Assembly: GCA_963840665.1 (NCBI GenBank)
Contig: CAWIZO010000011.1
Location: 62,001-126,000 of the forward strand
Length of the DNA: 64,000 nt
Direction: 5' to 3'
From: DATFTE01 sp963840665
GTDB lineage: Bacteria; Acidobacteriota; Terriglobia; Terriglobales; Acidobacteriaceae
In this document: in pieces, positions 53,461-61,974 of the stretch
How the letters are laid out: every line of letters starts with the position of its first letter
Position numbering within the stretch: position 1 is the first letter of the stretch
Program-made: the position numbers and the translations under genes
Notes under the pieces: generated by a model
The model's input: only the letters and a program-made list of their open reading frames with translations
What the model was told of the DNA's origin: nothing
Database searches by the model: none

Positions 53461-54402
53461 TCACTTGACCACCCTCCAGGATTTGTCAGGGTTATACTCT
53501 GCCATCTGTTGGGCGAGGTCAGTAGTTTTTTCACCCAGGTCTTTCTGATAGATCGTGCCATTCTCGTTCACTAGAAAGGTCACGACCCCGCTAGAGCGAT
53601 AATCGGCGGGATAGGCGACAAAGGCGAATCCGCCAGTCATTTCGCCATCGGCAATGTAGTTCTTGGCACCCCCTTTAGCGTTTGCCCCTTGACCCTTAAG
53701 CATGCGGTAGTAGTAGCCATGATAAGGAGAGCCCTTCGCAGAGCCGCCGTACCCTTCGTGGCTGGCTTGCGCGAGCAGTGGGCCTGCAGGGCTGGGAATT
53801 TCTCCGTCGTTCACTGCCCAATACAGGCCGTTCTGCTTACCTGGTTCGCTCATCAGTCGTTGCGCGTAGATTCCGGCGGGCAAGCCGTCATGTCCGGTGG
53901 CGGCATAATCGCGCTGTGCGGCCACAGCGCCTTTGCATACTCCAATAGCGGCGAGTTCGTTGGCGCCGATGCGGCGGTAAAGGATCTCCTCTTTTCCAGC
54001 GGCGCCGTCCCAATACCATTTGTCATTGGCGTGGATCAGCGGAATGGGAAAGGGCCAGCTGTCTTTACCGATATTGAGCGTCAACTGGCCGGGAGCAGAC
54101 TCGGCGAGGGAATGTTTGAGGTCATAGCGGGCGACAAAGTTGTCGCGCGCTGTCTTGTCAGCGACGGTATCGCTGGAAGTGATGATGTCATCGCTACCCG
54201 ATCCGAGGATGGCGCGGAGGTCGGACGTATTCCCATCACGGACTGCTCGAATGAGTGCAGTGACCGCTTCCTTCGACGAAGAGAAAGTCTTCTGTCCATC
54301 GGCTTGAGCGCCTGCATTCCGTGGCGCGAAACTTGCGAGGCCCAGCAGGGCCGCGAATACGACTGCTTTTCGGATGAGACGGACCTCTTTGACATCCTTC
54401 AT
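53461..54402 (-). CDS. DUF2950 family exported protein
   Basis: A 313-residue protein with a signal peptide (AVVFAALLGLASFAPRNAGA). The mature part has the DUF2950 pattern: FSSSKEAVTALIRAVRDGNT, LRAILGSGSDDIITSSD, YWDGAAGKEEILYRRIGANE and GYYYRMLKGQGANAKGG, ending in a beta-rich segment (GGFAFVAYPADYRSSGVVTF). The family is of unknown function and is often next to DUF3300, as here (the DUF3300 gene ends 60 bp upstream). AGGAGG precedes the ATG at 54402. It probably works together with the DUF3300 protein in the periplasm. Confidence 0.9.
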   Translation of the reverse strand: MKDVKEVRLIRKAVVFAALLGLASFAPRNAGAQADGQKTFSSSKEAVTALIRAVRDGNTSDLRAILGSGSDDIITSSDTVADKTARDNFVARYDLKHSLAESAPGQLTLNIGKDSWPFPIPLIHANDKWYWDGAAGKEEILYRRIGANELAAIGVCKGAVAAQRDYAATGHDGLPAGIYAQRLMSEPGKQNGLYWAVNDGEIPSPAGPLLAQASHEGYGGSAKGSPYHGYYYRMLKGQGANAKGGAKNYIADGEMTGGFAFVAYPADYRSSGVVTFLVNENGTIYQKDLGEKTTDLAQQMAEYNPDKSWRVVK

Positions 54403-54462
54403 GACAACAACCTCCTGGTGCAGAGTGGCTCGGTCGACATCGATGCTGCTGGCGATGGCGTT

Positions 54463-56076
54463 CTAACGGTTCCTGCCTCCTCGCGCTCCGCCTCCCGGTG
54501 CGCCCATGCTGGAACGGCCACGATTGCTATCGGCGCGGTCGGTCTGGGCAGTTCCGCCGCTGAATGCGCCAGCGCCGTTGCCGCGATTTTGCGCCTGCGA
54601 ACTAGGCGACGGCCTTGATGCTGGAGCCGTGGTACCCGTCGCAGGACGAGTGGCGTTGGCGTAACCGCGATCGCCTCTGCGGTTCGTCGGCTGGGTCGCC
54701 GGAGACGTGCCTGCGCGATTTAATGGCTGAGTTGTCGGAGTCGCACCGCCGCGATTCATCGAACCGGAATTGGCTGTGCTGGGACGAGTGTTGGCCGCGC
54801 TCGCATTTCCCGCGCGGTTGCTTGCGGGCGCACCGTTGCTCGGATTGGCACGATTCATGTTGGTTGGCTGGTTCCCGGGAGCTGCGAGCTGCTGATTGCG
54901 AGGCACAGCGTTCGCCATCGAAGAACCGGGTTTCTGGTTGCTCGTGGCTGGACGAGCGCCCTGGTAGGTGTTGTTGCCTTGTCCTGGGCGGTTGTTGTTT
55001 AGGGAGTTGACGTTGGGATTTCCGCCCGCGCGATTGTTCGCTGGCAGTGTGCTGGCATTGTTTGCAGGCAGCGTGCTGGGGCGATTTGGGTTATTGAACT
55101 TGTTGTAATAGTTATTGTTGACGTTGATGTTGATGTTGTTGTTGACCTGGGTCCACCGGTAGTTGGGGGGCGGGTGATATCCATAAGCCGGACGGTAGCC
55201 CGGATACACGGGACGGTAAGGCGGTGGGTAGTAAGGGCCGCCCCGATAGTAGACGCTGTGATAGCCCCACGCCGGATAGGGGTAGTAGTGATTGTTGTTG
55301 TTGCTGATGGCGGCGCCGATCAGCATGCCCACTCCGAACGAGAGAAGTCCGATGCCGGCGGCAGTGCTGGTGCTCACGCCCGACGATTGTGTAGTGGTCG
55401 TGGTTGTGACCGGAGCGGTAACTACCACGGGAGGAGGAGACTGGACATAAACTGTCACCGGGTTGTACTGCGGGACGTAGACAACCTTCGGATCGGCGGG
55501 CTTGATCTCGACATATTGCTGCCCGTTTTCGGTTTTGGTGGCAACCGTCATCTGCGGTGACGAGACCAGGTTCCCCACTTGCTGTGCCTGGCCACGTTTG
55601 CGCTGCACTGCCTCCATCACGCCTTTTTGGTCTGACTGAAATGCTTGCCCGAGTTGAGTGGTCCAGTCCATCTCCTGACACATGTTGTCGACGACTTGGG
55701 GAAAATTCATGAGGTATTGCATGCTTGGACCGAAGCCTGCATCCTTGGCCGCGTTGACCAGCGAGTCGCCTTTTAGGTTTTGGTTCTGGAGAATCCAGTT
55801 TCCACCATCGAGGACTTCCTGCGGAGTGGTAGAAGCCGTTAGAACCTGAGCCAGAAGTTGGTCGGGATAGAGCGCGATCGGCGCAACCAGGTCATCGACG
55901 CTCAGCGCGGCGGCCTGGGTGGGTGCGGCTTCCTGGGGCGGCGGCGCGGCTTGGTTTGTGTCTTGACTCACAGCCGGACTCGCATTCTGAGCTGATGAAC
56001 AGCCAGTGGTCAGACTCGACACAGAAAAGATGGCGGTCAGCAACAGAGCCGTAGGACCTCGTAGAACCGGATGCAT
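54463..56076 (-). CDS. DUF3300 family lipoprotein with Asn-rich C-terminal tail
   Basis: A 537-residue lipoprotein: hydrophobic start and lipobox LTTGC (about residue 26). The DUF3300 domain (about 55-240) includes LVAPIALYPDQLLAQVLTAS, MDWTTQLGQAFQSDQKGVME and KPADPKVVYVPQYNPVTVYV. A glycine-rich membrane-like segment (GIGLLSFGVGMLIGAAI), a Tyr/Pro-rich stretch and about 220 residues of low-complexity Asn, Ala, Gly, Pro and Thr follow. The tail could be a cell-surface or stalk-like region. AAAGGAG precedes the ATG at 56076. It is cotranscribed with DUF2950. Confidence 0.88.
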   Translation of the reverse strand: MHPVLRGPTALLLTAIFSVSSLTTGCSSAQNASPAVSQDTNQAAPPPQEAAPTQAAALSVDDLVAPIALYPDQLLAQVLTASTTPQEVLDGGNWILQNQNLKGDSLVNAAKDAGFGPSMQYLMNFPQVVDNMCQEMDWTTQLGQAFQSDQKGVMEAVQRKRGQAQQVGNLVSSPQMTVATKTENGQQYVEIKPADPKVVYVPQYNPVTVYVQSPPPVVVTAPVTTTTTTQSSGVSTSTAAGIGLLSFGVGMLIGAAISNNNNHYYPYPAWGYHSVYYRGGPYYPPPYRPVYPGYRPAYGYHPPPNYRWTQVNNNININVNNNYYNKFNNPNRPSTLPANNASTLPANNRAGGNPNVNSLNNNRPGQGNNTYQGARPATSNQKPGSSMANAVPRNQQLAAPGNQPTNMNRANPSNGAPASNRAGNASAANTRPSTANSGSMNRGGATPTTQPLNRAGTSPATQPTNRRGDRGYANATRPATGTTAPASRPSPSSQAQNRGNGAGAFSGGTAQTDRADSNRGRSSMGAPGGGARGGRNR

Positions 56077-56400
56077 GGCAAACTCCTTTGCGACAATCTC
56101 GCGCTCGCGATTAATGCTTCACCGTGCGACGTTGACCGCCTCAGAGTTCTGCGAGGGAGTCGTAATTCTTCTTGGCCAACCGGCTTGTCCTCGATGCTGA
56201 TCTGCCCATAGGGCGTTTCGGGACGTTCGCTTCAGACACCAGTTTGCCCAGCCTAAGCCTATGCGCAGGAGAACCCTGCTGACACTGGCAAATCTGACAG
56301 CACGGGGTGGCTGGAACCTTTCTGCCGCTGATTCGATTAGGGGTTGATCCAGAAGACGGATCTTTTTGAACCGCTCGGCGAGTGGGAGCACTGCCTGTCT
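56077..56400. other. Intergenic region, no gene recognised
   Basis: The interval holds the DUF3300 SD and presumably its promoter. A 96-codon minus-strand frame here (56119-56409) has no SD, no recognisable domain and atypical composition, so it is not called. Confidence 0.5.
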
Positions 56401-56442
56401 AAACGTCAAATCGGGCCAGCCGGAAAGCTATCCGGCTGGCCC
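56401..56442 (-). terminator. Intrinsic terminator candidate for the Ig-repeat gene
   Basis: GGGCCAGCCGGA (56413-56424) and TCCGGCTGGCCC (56431-56442) form a perfect 12-bp stem with a 6-base loop. It lies 32 bp beyond the stop codon on the minus strand and is followed by GATTTGACGTTT, a modest T-rich tail. Confidence 0.65.
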
Positions 56443-56473
56443 GACTGGCTTCCTGGAGCGCGATGCGATTCAC

Positions 56474-57766
56474 TCAGTAATAAGTGAAGTTGAAATTGTC
56501 CAAATAGGTTGTGTAGCCTTGTTGTTTAGAGTTCCCATCGAGTTGGAAATTCACCGTGATGCCGTACCATCCCGGCTCTGAGAACGGTGGATAATACCAG
56601 TTCAGCGTATTCTTGACGCCGTTCAGTGTGATGGACTGGTAGAGCAACTGATTGTCGCTCGTTCGCTGCACTTGGATGACTAAGTGATTCCAGTAGTTAT
56701 TCAGGGGATAGCAGGCAATTCCCGTCGGAACCCACTTCGCATTGACGTTGTCCCACACATCCCATTCATTGCCGCCGCCGGTACGGCACTCGTGTCCCCA
56801 AGTGTAACCGAGATTATTAAAGAACTGGTTGACGTCGAACTCCAGCGCCTGCGCGGTCTGCAGATTCGTGCCATAGAAGTATGCGTCATACGTGTAGTTA
56901 TGGATAGTCGGCACCAGGGTGTGACTGGTGTCAGGCAATCCCTGGGACGAGAAGTCGCCGATCAGGTGATTGTTCCACAGCACGTCGGCATAAGGTTCAA
57001 TGCCGCCGATAGTGAACTGCATGGATTTTCCACTCAGCGACGGAGAACTGACGCCTTGCTTCGAAGACCACGTCACCGAAGAGCCGCATGAGCTGCAGTC
57101 CTGGTAGTCAGGCGGCAGCTGTCCGTATCCCGTCCAACCGACACTGCTTTGGAGGTTCGAGAAAGTTTTCCCGGTGCCGGTGACAGTGATTGTCACGGGA
57201 GTGACAGCCGCGCCGCCACAGTTATCCCACTCCTCGACCACGGTGTTATAAGTGCCAGGACTCAAAGTCAAGTTGGTGTTCATACTGCTTCCATTGACTA
57301 CATAGGCCAGTTGGTATGGAGCAGTGTAGATGCCCATCGATCCAACGCCCTTCGAACAAGTGCTGCTGGAAGCAGTGGCCACGAAGTTCACGGGAGATCC
57401 AACTTGACTGTTATTGAGCGGAGAAGAGACCCAGACGCCGGTGCCGGCGGTTACCGTGATCGTGACCGGGGTGGTGGTAGCGCCGCCACAGTTATCCCAC
57501 TCCTCTACTACGGTGTTATAAGTGCCGGGATTAAGGGTGAGTTTCGTGTTGAGCGAAGCGCCATTCACGACATAGGCGAGCTGATAGGGAGCGGTGTAAA
57601 TTCCCATGGAGCCGACACCCTTTGAGCAGGTGCTGGCGGTTGCCGTGGCGACGAACTGAACTGGCGAGCCAACGGTCATGCCGTTGCTCGGTTGACTTAC
57701 GCTAACGGTAGCGAACGCGGCGGACGCGAAAAGCACACAGACACACACGAAGCAATACGCCCTCAT
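56474..57766 (-). CDS. Secreted protein with two Ig-like repeats and a lectin-like C-terminal region
   Basis: A 430-residue exported protein. The signal peptide (YCFVCVCVLFASAAFAT) is followed by two near-identical repeats of about 90 residues, each with GSPVQFVATATAS / GSPVNFVATASSS, STCSKGVGSMGIYTAPYQLA, LNPGTYNTVVEEWDNCGG and PVTITV. Each repeat has two cysteines that could form a disulphide. The remaining 240 residues are rich in Trp, Tyr and Asn (LEFDVNQFFNNLGYTWGHEC, WNHLVIQVQRTSDNQLLYQS) and look like a beta-sandwich of the concanavalin type. GAGGG precedes the ATG at 57766. It probably binds extracellular or cell-wall sugar; no catalytic residues are identified. Confidence 0.75.
   Translation of the reverse strand: MRAYCFVCVCVLFASAAFATVSVSQPSNGMTVGSPVQFVATATASTCSKGVGSMGIYTAPYQLAYVVNGASLNTKLTLNPGTYNTVVEEWDNCGGATTTPVTITVTAGTGVWVSSPLNNSQVGSPVNFVATASSSTCSKGVGSMGIYTAPYQLAYVVNGSSMNTNLTLSPGTYNTVVEEWDNCGGAAVTPVTITVTGTGKTFSNLQSSVGWTGYGQLPPDYQDCSSCGSSVTWSSKQGVSSPSLSGKSMQFTIGGIEPYADVLWNNHLIGDFSSQGLPDTSHTLVPTIHNYTYDAYFYGTNLQTAQALEFDVNQFFNNLGYTWGHECRTGGGNEWDVWDNVNAKWVPTGIACYPLNNYWNHLVIQVQRTSDNQLLYQSITLNGVKNTLNWYYPPFSEPGWYGITVNFQLDGNSKQQGYTTYLDNFNFTYY
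57180..57690 (-). repeat. Internal tandem repeat in the Ig-repeat gene
   Basis: Two units (about 57180-57420 and 57450-57690) share long DNA identity, including GCGCCGCCACAGTTATCCCA and GGTGTTATAAGTGCC. The unit is about 270 bp and codes for one Ig-like domain. Confidence 0.75.
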
Positions 57767-58065
57767 GAAGCCCTCTCAGATTGTTGATTTGGCTGGAAAG
57801 CCAAGGAACTGCAAGGGTCGTGCTGCAGTAGGGACGGACGCGAAGCACAAAGTCCCCAAGCCTCCGCCTGATTGCGTGTCTTCAGCGGATGTTAACTCGG
57901 AGGCTAATACAGTGTTCTCCCCCGGTCAATTAGGGGAAAACCTTAGATGCCACTCAAAGGGTTTACAGCTTTGGTGCCACAGTCGCGAGAAATGTTATGC
58001 GAGTACATTTCGAATCGGTATTCGCGTGTCATTCGGAATCATTGATCTCAGTTAAGCAGGTAGGC
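57767..58065. other. Intergenic region, no gene recognised
   Basis: The span contains the start region of the Ig-repeat gene and the end of the metallothionein transcript. No frame has an SD with plausible coding content. Confidence 0.5.
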
Positions 58066-58102
58066 GAAACAAGAAAAGGGCGGACCCAAGGCTGAGTCCG
58101 CC
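58066..58102 (-). terminator. Intrinsic terminator of the metallothionein gene
   Basis: GGCGGAC (58079-58085) pairs with GTCCGCC (58096-58102). On the minus strand the stem is followed by CTTTTCTTGTTTC, a good T-rich tail, 39 bp after the stop codon. Confidence 0.7.
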
Positions 58103-58140
58103 GCGAGGGTGCTCTTCACTCCTCTCGACAACGTGTAAAG

Positions 58141-58290
58141 TTACTCCTCACACGGCGCATGGCCGCAATCGCAGGCGATCTCGACCTCGTCCGCTCCTGC
58201 GTCCTTGCAGAATTGACCGCAGTATTTCTGATCAGACGCAACCATGCACTTGCAAGGAGGGTGCGCGCATTTTCTGCTTTCCGTACTCAT
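58141..58290 (-). CDS. Bacterial metallothionein (SmtA/BmtA type)
   Basis: A 49-residue frame from ATG 58290 (AAAGGAAAACCT upstream) to TAA 58141. It reads MSTESRKCAHPPCKCMVASD, then QKYCGQFCKDAGADEVEIAC and DCGHAPCEE. Nine cysteines and two histidines follow the prokaryotic metallothionein pattern (CxHxxCxC, YCxxxCxx, CxCxHxxC). It binds Zn, Cd or Cu and buffers metals in the cytoplasm. It has its own terminator. No ArsR/SmtB-type repressor gene lies nearby. Confidence 0.9.
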   Translation of the reverse strand: MSTESRKCAHPPCKCMVASDQKYCGQFCKDAGADEVEIACDCGHAPCEE

Positions 58291-58371
58291 AGGTTTTCCT
58301 TTTCACTGATGAAGATTGGTAATGGCTGCACTTGGATGCCACGCACGCCTTGGGGTTGGTTTCAAACTGCG

Positions 58372-58872
58372 TTACCTTTTGTGCCGTGTGAGCACGCTCG
58401 CGACCCGGTCGGATAGAACTGGCACTGCGGCCATCGCCGCCTGCGAGGGATCCTCCGCGGCGGCCGGAATGATTGCTTCTGGTAGCAATTGCCGCGTCCT
58501 GGTAAATATCGAAAACCTGAGAGCGAGTGAATTGCGATCGCTCACGGCAGGAGAAGCAATTTCAGTGAGCAGCATGTAGTCGCACTTCAAGGCTGGGAAC
58601 GCTTCTCGATTGGAAGGGGTCAGGGCAAGATGGCTGGCCAACATCGTCATCGTCGGGCCAGCGACCGCGTTGATTTTCCTGTTTACGAGTTGCTGGACCA
58701 GTTCCTGCTCGATGTGCTCAACGTTCACGGGCTTTCCACTGCTGTTCGCGACTCTGGCAACGCAGAGCTTGCCGGATGCCGTACCAGTAGGTGTGACGGT
58801 CTGTGACCAGGCGGGTGTTAGCCCGAGAATCAGAAAACAAAGGCTCAGCAAACTGTGACCGCAGTGCGTCAA
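58372..58872 (-). CDS. Exported hypothetical protein (166 aa)
   Basis: GGGAGGATTC precedes the TTG at 58872. A signal peptide (LLSLCFLILGLTPAWSQ) leads a mature protein of about 140 residues with CVARVANSSGKPVNVEHIEQ, CDYMLLTEIASPAVSD and RFSIFTRTRQLLPEAIIPAA. Two cysteines could pair in the periplasm. The alternation of strands and helices resembles small lipid- or peptide-binding periplasmic proteins, but I recognise no family. It is 81 bp upstream of the metallothionein gene on the same strand. Confidence 0.65.
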   Translation of the reverse strand: MTHCGHSLLSLCFLILGLTPAWSQTVTPTGTASGKLCVARVANSSGKPVNVEHIEQELVQQLVNRKINAVAGPTMTMLASHLALTPSNREAFPALKCDYMLLTEIASPAVSDRNSLALRFSIFTRTRQLLPEAIIPAAAEDPSQAAMAAVPVLSDRVASVLTRHKR

Positions 58873-59028
58873 GAATCCTCCCGCTGCATGCGCGGAAGAT
58901 TACCATGACACGTCGCCCGTCTGATGTGTGCAATCTATTTCATCTTTCGTAATTTCGATTGACGCCCCAAAGCCGCCATGAGAATGTCTACGACGCTTCA
59001 TAGTGGTGGTTTTAAATTGGAGGTTCAC

Positions 59029-60591
59029 GTGAAAAGTATTTGCGGGTTGGTCATTCTAACGTCTCTGTTGACGACAGTGGTGTGCGCTCAAACCACGCAG
59101 AAAGGCGCGCGTGTGTATGCGGAGATTACTCACGACGTTTCACTGCCGCTGCGGGATATGGCAAAACTTGTCTTGCCGTTGCAGACGAAGAATCGCGAGA
59201 TCGAGAACCGCCATCCCAAGCTGAATATCCGCCAGACCGGCAACGGCGATGACGCAGTCGCCGACAACATGACGCTGCCTCCGGTTTCGACCACCAATCT
59301 CTTGAGTTTCGATGGCCAGGCTGCGGACTTCGGCATTGTTCCGCCCGACACCGAAGGCACGGTTGGCGCTACTCAATACGTGCAGTGGGTGAACGTGGTC
59401 TACGACGTCTATGACAAAACCACGGGAGGCCTGGTGCTCGGACCCATTCAAGCGAACGCATTGTGGCAAGGATTCAGCAACAAAGCTTGCGCCAATCACA
59501 ACGACGGCGATCCCATCGTGATGTACGACAAAGCTGCGCAGCGCTGGTTCTTCGCGCAAACCACTTTCGAAAATCCGTATACCATCTGCATCGCCGTTTC
59601 CACCTCGAACGATGCGACCGGAAGCTACAACCGCTACGCGTTTCCCACGAACTCCACCAATTTCCCTGATTATCCGAAGTGGGGAGTCTGGCCCGATGGT
59701 TACTACCAGTCTTACAACGCTTATGGATCGACCACGGTGAATCCGGAAGTGTGCGCCGCCGATCGCGTCAATATTCTTGCCGGCAATACGGCGACGATTC
59801 AGTGTTTCGCTGCAGGAACGCAATACTTCGGCCTGATGCCCAGCGACCTTGACGGCAACACGCCGCCTCCAACCGGTTCGCCCAACTATTACGTCAGTCT
59901 GGGCAATGACACGTCGCACTTGAACCTGTGGCAGTTTCATGTGGACTTCACCAATCCCACAAATTCCACCTTCACTGGACCCGTGGCACTTTCCGTGCCT
60001 GCTTATACATTGATTTGCGCCGATGGCAACAATTTCGCCTGCATTCCGCAACCGTCTCCCGGAGAAAAAGTCGATTCCTTGTCGGGAGAAATCATGTACC
60101 GCTTCGCCTATCGCAATCTAGGCTCTTACGAATCGCTGCTGGTGTCGCACGTGGCGAAGCCCGGTACTGGATCGAAAGCTACGGGCGCGGTGCGTTGGTA
60201 TGAGATTCGAAGTCCCAAGACGCCAGTGCTGTTCCAGTCGGGAACAATTCAGAACGCCGCTGCGAGCCTGTGGATGTCGAGCCTGGCGCAAGACAAGAAC
60301 GGCGACATCGCCATCGGCTACAGCGCGACTAGTTCGACTCTCGATCCCAGTATTTACTATTCCGGCCGCGTGCCAACCGATCCCGTCGGAAAAATGGAAG
60401 CTCCGTTCCAGGTAGTGAAAGGCGGCGGGGTGCAGACGAGCGGCGGAAATCGTTGGGGCGACTACAGCGCGATGCAGATTGATCCTGCTGACGATTGCAC
60501 GTTCTGGTATACCCAGGAATATTACAAAACGACGAGCGCCTCAGGATGGGCCACGCGCATCAACTCATTCAAGTTCAAGAGCTGTAACTAG
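59029..60591 (+). CDS. Secreted hypothetical protein, probable beta-propeller
   Basis: A 520-residue exported protein from the GTG at 59029, which has GGAGG 5 bases upstream and begins the signal peptide (CGLVILTSLLTTVVCAQ); the ATG at 58978 has no SD. The mature part includes FDGQAADFGIVPPDTEGTVG, QRWFFAQTTFENPYTICIAV, YPKWGVWPDGYYQSYNAYGS, LSGEIMYRFAYRNLGSYESL and WGDYSAMQIDPADDCTFWYT. Repeated aromatic/Asp-rich turns suggest a propeller of the type found in large secreted acidobacterial proteins. No enzyme motif is recognised. It converges with the RyR-domain gene, whose stop is 4 bp away. Confidence 0.75.
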   Translation: MKSICGLVILTSLLTTVVCAQTTQKGARVYAEITHDVSLPLRDMAKLVLPLQTKNREIENRHPKLNIRQTGNGDDAVADNMTLPPVSTTNLLSFDGQAADFGIVPPDTEGTVGATQYVQWVNVVYDVYDKTTGGLVLGPIQANALWQGFSNKACANHNDGDPIVMYDKAAQRWFFAQTTFENPYTICIAVSTSNDATGSYNRYAFPTNSTNFPDYPKWGVWPDGYYQSYNAYGSTTVNPEVCAADRVNILAGNTATIQCFAAGTQYFGLMPSDLDGNTPPPTGSPNYYVSLGNDTSHLNLWQFHVDFTNPTNSTFTGPVALSVPAYTLICADGNNFACIPQPSPGEKVDSLSGEIMYRFAYRNLGSYESLLVSHVAKPGTGSKATGAVRWYEIRSPKTPVLFQSGTIQNAAASLWMSSLAQDKNGDIAIGYSATSSTLDPSIYYSGRVPTDPVGKMEAPFQVVKGGGVQTSGGNRWGDYSAMQIDPADDCTFWYTQEYYKTTSASGWATRINSFKFKSCN

Positions 60592-60594
60592 GGG

Positions 60595-61974
60595 CTAGCC
60601 GAACCACTCGGCTTCTTTCATCAGGCGAAGCCACTCGCGGTGTTCGTTCTCAAGAAGAAGCTCGCCCTTCCACATGTAGCGAACGATGTCTTCGGCGTGG
60701 AAGTCATTCCCCTGTCCGATCGCTACTTCGACCTTTGAGATCAGTTGCTCGAGCGCTCGGTACTTCGCGCGGAAGCGAGCAGTGTTCCGCGAATATTCGA
60801 ATGCCGACCGCAGCAGGCGCACGCCCGAACCTAGTACCGGCAACGTCGCAGCGCCAACAATTAGAAGGTTAAGACTCCAGAAATGAAAGGATTCTTTGGC
60901 CGCATTCGCGCTAGGAGGATCGGTGTAGTGACGGTATCCGGAAATCGCAAAGTGAATGAAGGCCAGCAGAATGCTGCCGAAAAATAACACTGGAGGCAAC
61001 ATCCGCACCCATCCGTCGACTGAACTCTTCTTTCGCGATTGAGTGAAGAAATATTTGGCCTGGTTCGCAAGACGCTGCTTGATGTAGTGATCGGCCAACT
61101 CGCGCAGCTTCGGCTCAACCTGGAAATCTTTATTTACCCGCGGAGGATCATCGGGAACCGGATCCTCCTGCATGAATTGTTCGAGGTCGTCTTCATCCAG
61201 CCGTTCGATTCTCCGTACCTGATCCTTGAAGTCGCTGAGACAAACTCCGAGAGCATCCAGGTCCCTTCCCGCGGCCGCGAGCTGCACCAGCATTCGATAC
61301 TTCGCGAAGCGGCAGCACTCCGCGCGATGCCGCTCCAACAGCCATTTCGGCATCCAGGCTGCAAAGATCGCGATAATCACGGCAACCAGCGCGAGCAATG
61401 CGAAGGCCGATTCGGCCAGCGCTCCTCCCACGGTTTCTTTGTTCAGATAGAGCTCGAAGATCGCGACAATCACGGCTGACGTACCAAACCCTGCCGACAA
61501 GCCAACCGCCCAGCGGTGATCGTGCAGCCCTTTCTTCGCGTCTGCATCGGCCACGCGATAGATGTTAAGCAGGTCTTCTTTCGGAGGACCGAAACCTGGC
61601 GGAAGTGACGGCCATTCTTCCATATCGTCGGTGGAGTAGGAATCTCCCGGCACACATGGGGCAGGCGGATCGGTGGTCTCGATCCTGCACCCCAGAGCCA
61701 CTGCCGCCTTCAAAGTTTGCTCAACGGTTTTGCGGTCAACATTTTTTTCCGATTCGCTGAGTTCTTCGTAACGAACTAAGCCAGGGTGTTCCTTCTTCCC
61801 GTCATTGCGCTCGGGGCCGTACTTCCATCCGTTCTGCAGCCGTTCCTGTGACCAAACTTCGTGGTTGTTCTGCGCCAGTTCTTCGATTCGCTGGTCTAGG
61901 TCCGAGGGGAGTTGGACGGATGTCGTATCAATCGGCTTGGGCTCGTAGCCGTCTTGGTCTAGATCTTCTTTCAC
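60595..61974 (-). CDS. RyR-domain membrane protein with two SLATT-like two-helix units
   Basis: A 459-residue protein. About residues 35-98 form a clear ryanodine-receptor (RyR) repeat: HEVWSQERLQNGWKYGPERN, KKEHPGLVRYEELSESEKNV and the helix EQTLKAAVALGCRI. Two membrane hairpins follow. The first (about 157-210: WAVGLSAGFGTSAVIVAIFE and AFALLALVAVIIAIFAAWM) is followed by helix RAECCRFAKYRMLVQLA. The second (about 325-385) has LADHYIKQRLANQAKYFF before it and FRAKYRALEQLISKVEVAI after it. This layout is like SLATT/DUF4231 effectors of nucleotide-activated conflict systems. The GTG start overlaps the TIR gene stop (GTGA), so the two are translationally coupled. Ligand sensing by RyR and pore formation are inferred. 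Confidence 0.8.
   Translation of the reverse strand: MKEDLDQDGYEPKPIDTTSVQLPSDLDQRIEELAQNNHEVWSQERLQNGWKYGPERNDGKKEHPGLVRYEELSESEKNVDRKTVEQTLKAAVALGCRIETTDPPAPCVPGDSYSTDDMEEWPSLPPGFGPPKEDLLNIYRVADADAKKGLHDHRWAVGLSAGFGTSAVIVAIFELYLNKETVGGALAESAFALLALVAVIIAIFAAWMPKWLLERHRAECCRFAKYRMLVQLAAAGRDLDALGVCLSDFKDQVRRIERLDEDDLEQFMQEDPVPDDPPRVNKDFQVEPKLRELADHYIKQRLANQAKYFFTQSRKKSSVDGWVRMLPPVLFFGSILLAFIHFAISGYRHYTDPPSANAAKESFHFWSLNLLIVGAATLPVLGSGVRLLRSAFEYSRNTARFRAKYRALEQLISKVEVAIGQGNDFHAEDIVRYMWKGELLLENEHREWLRLMKEAEWFG

Noticed and set aside
56119..56409. 96-codon minus-strand frame between DUF3300 and the Ig-repeat gene
   Set aside because: No SD, no recognisable domain, and its composition is unlike neighbouring genes; it also runs to the terminator stem.
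57180..57690. Repeat units considered as a CRISPR array
   Set aside because: There are only two units of about 270 bp and they encode protein domains in frame.
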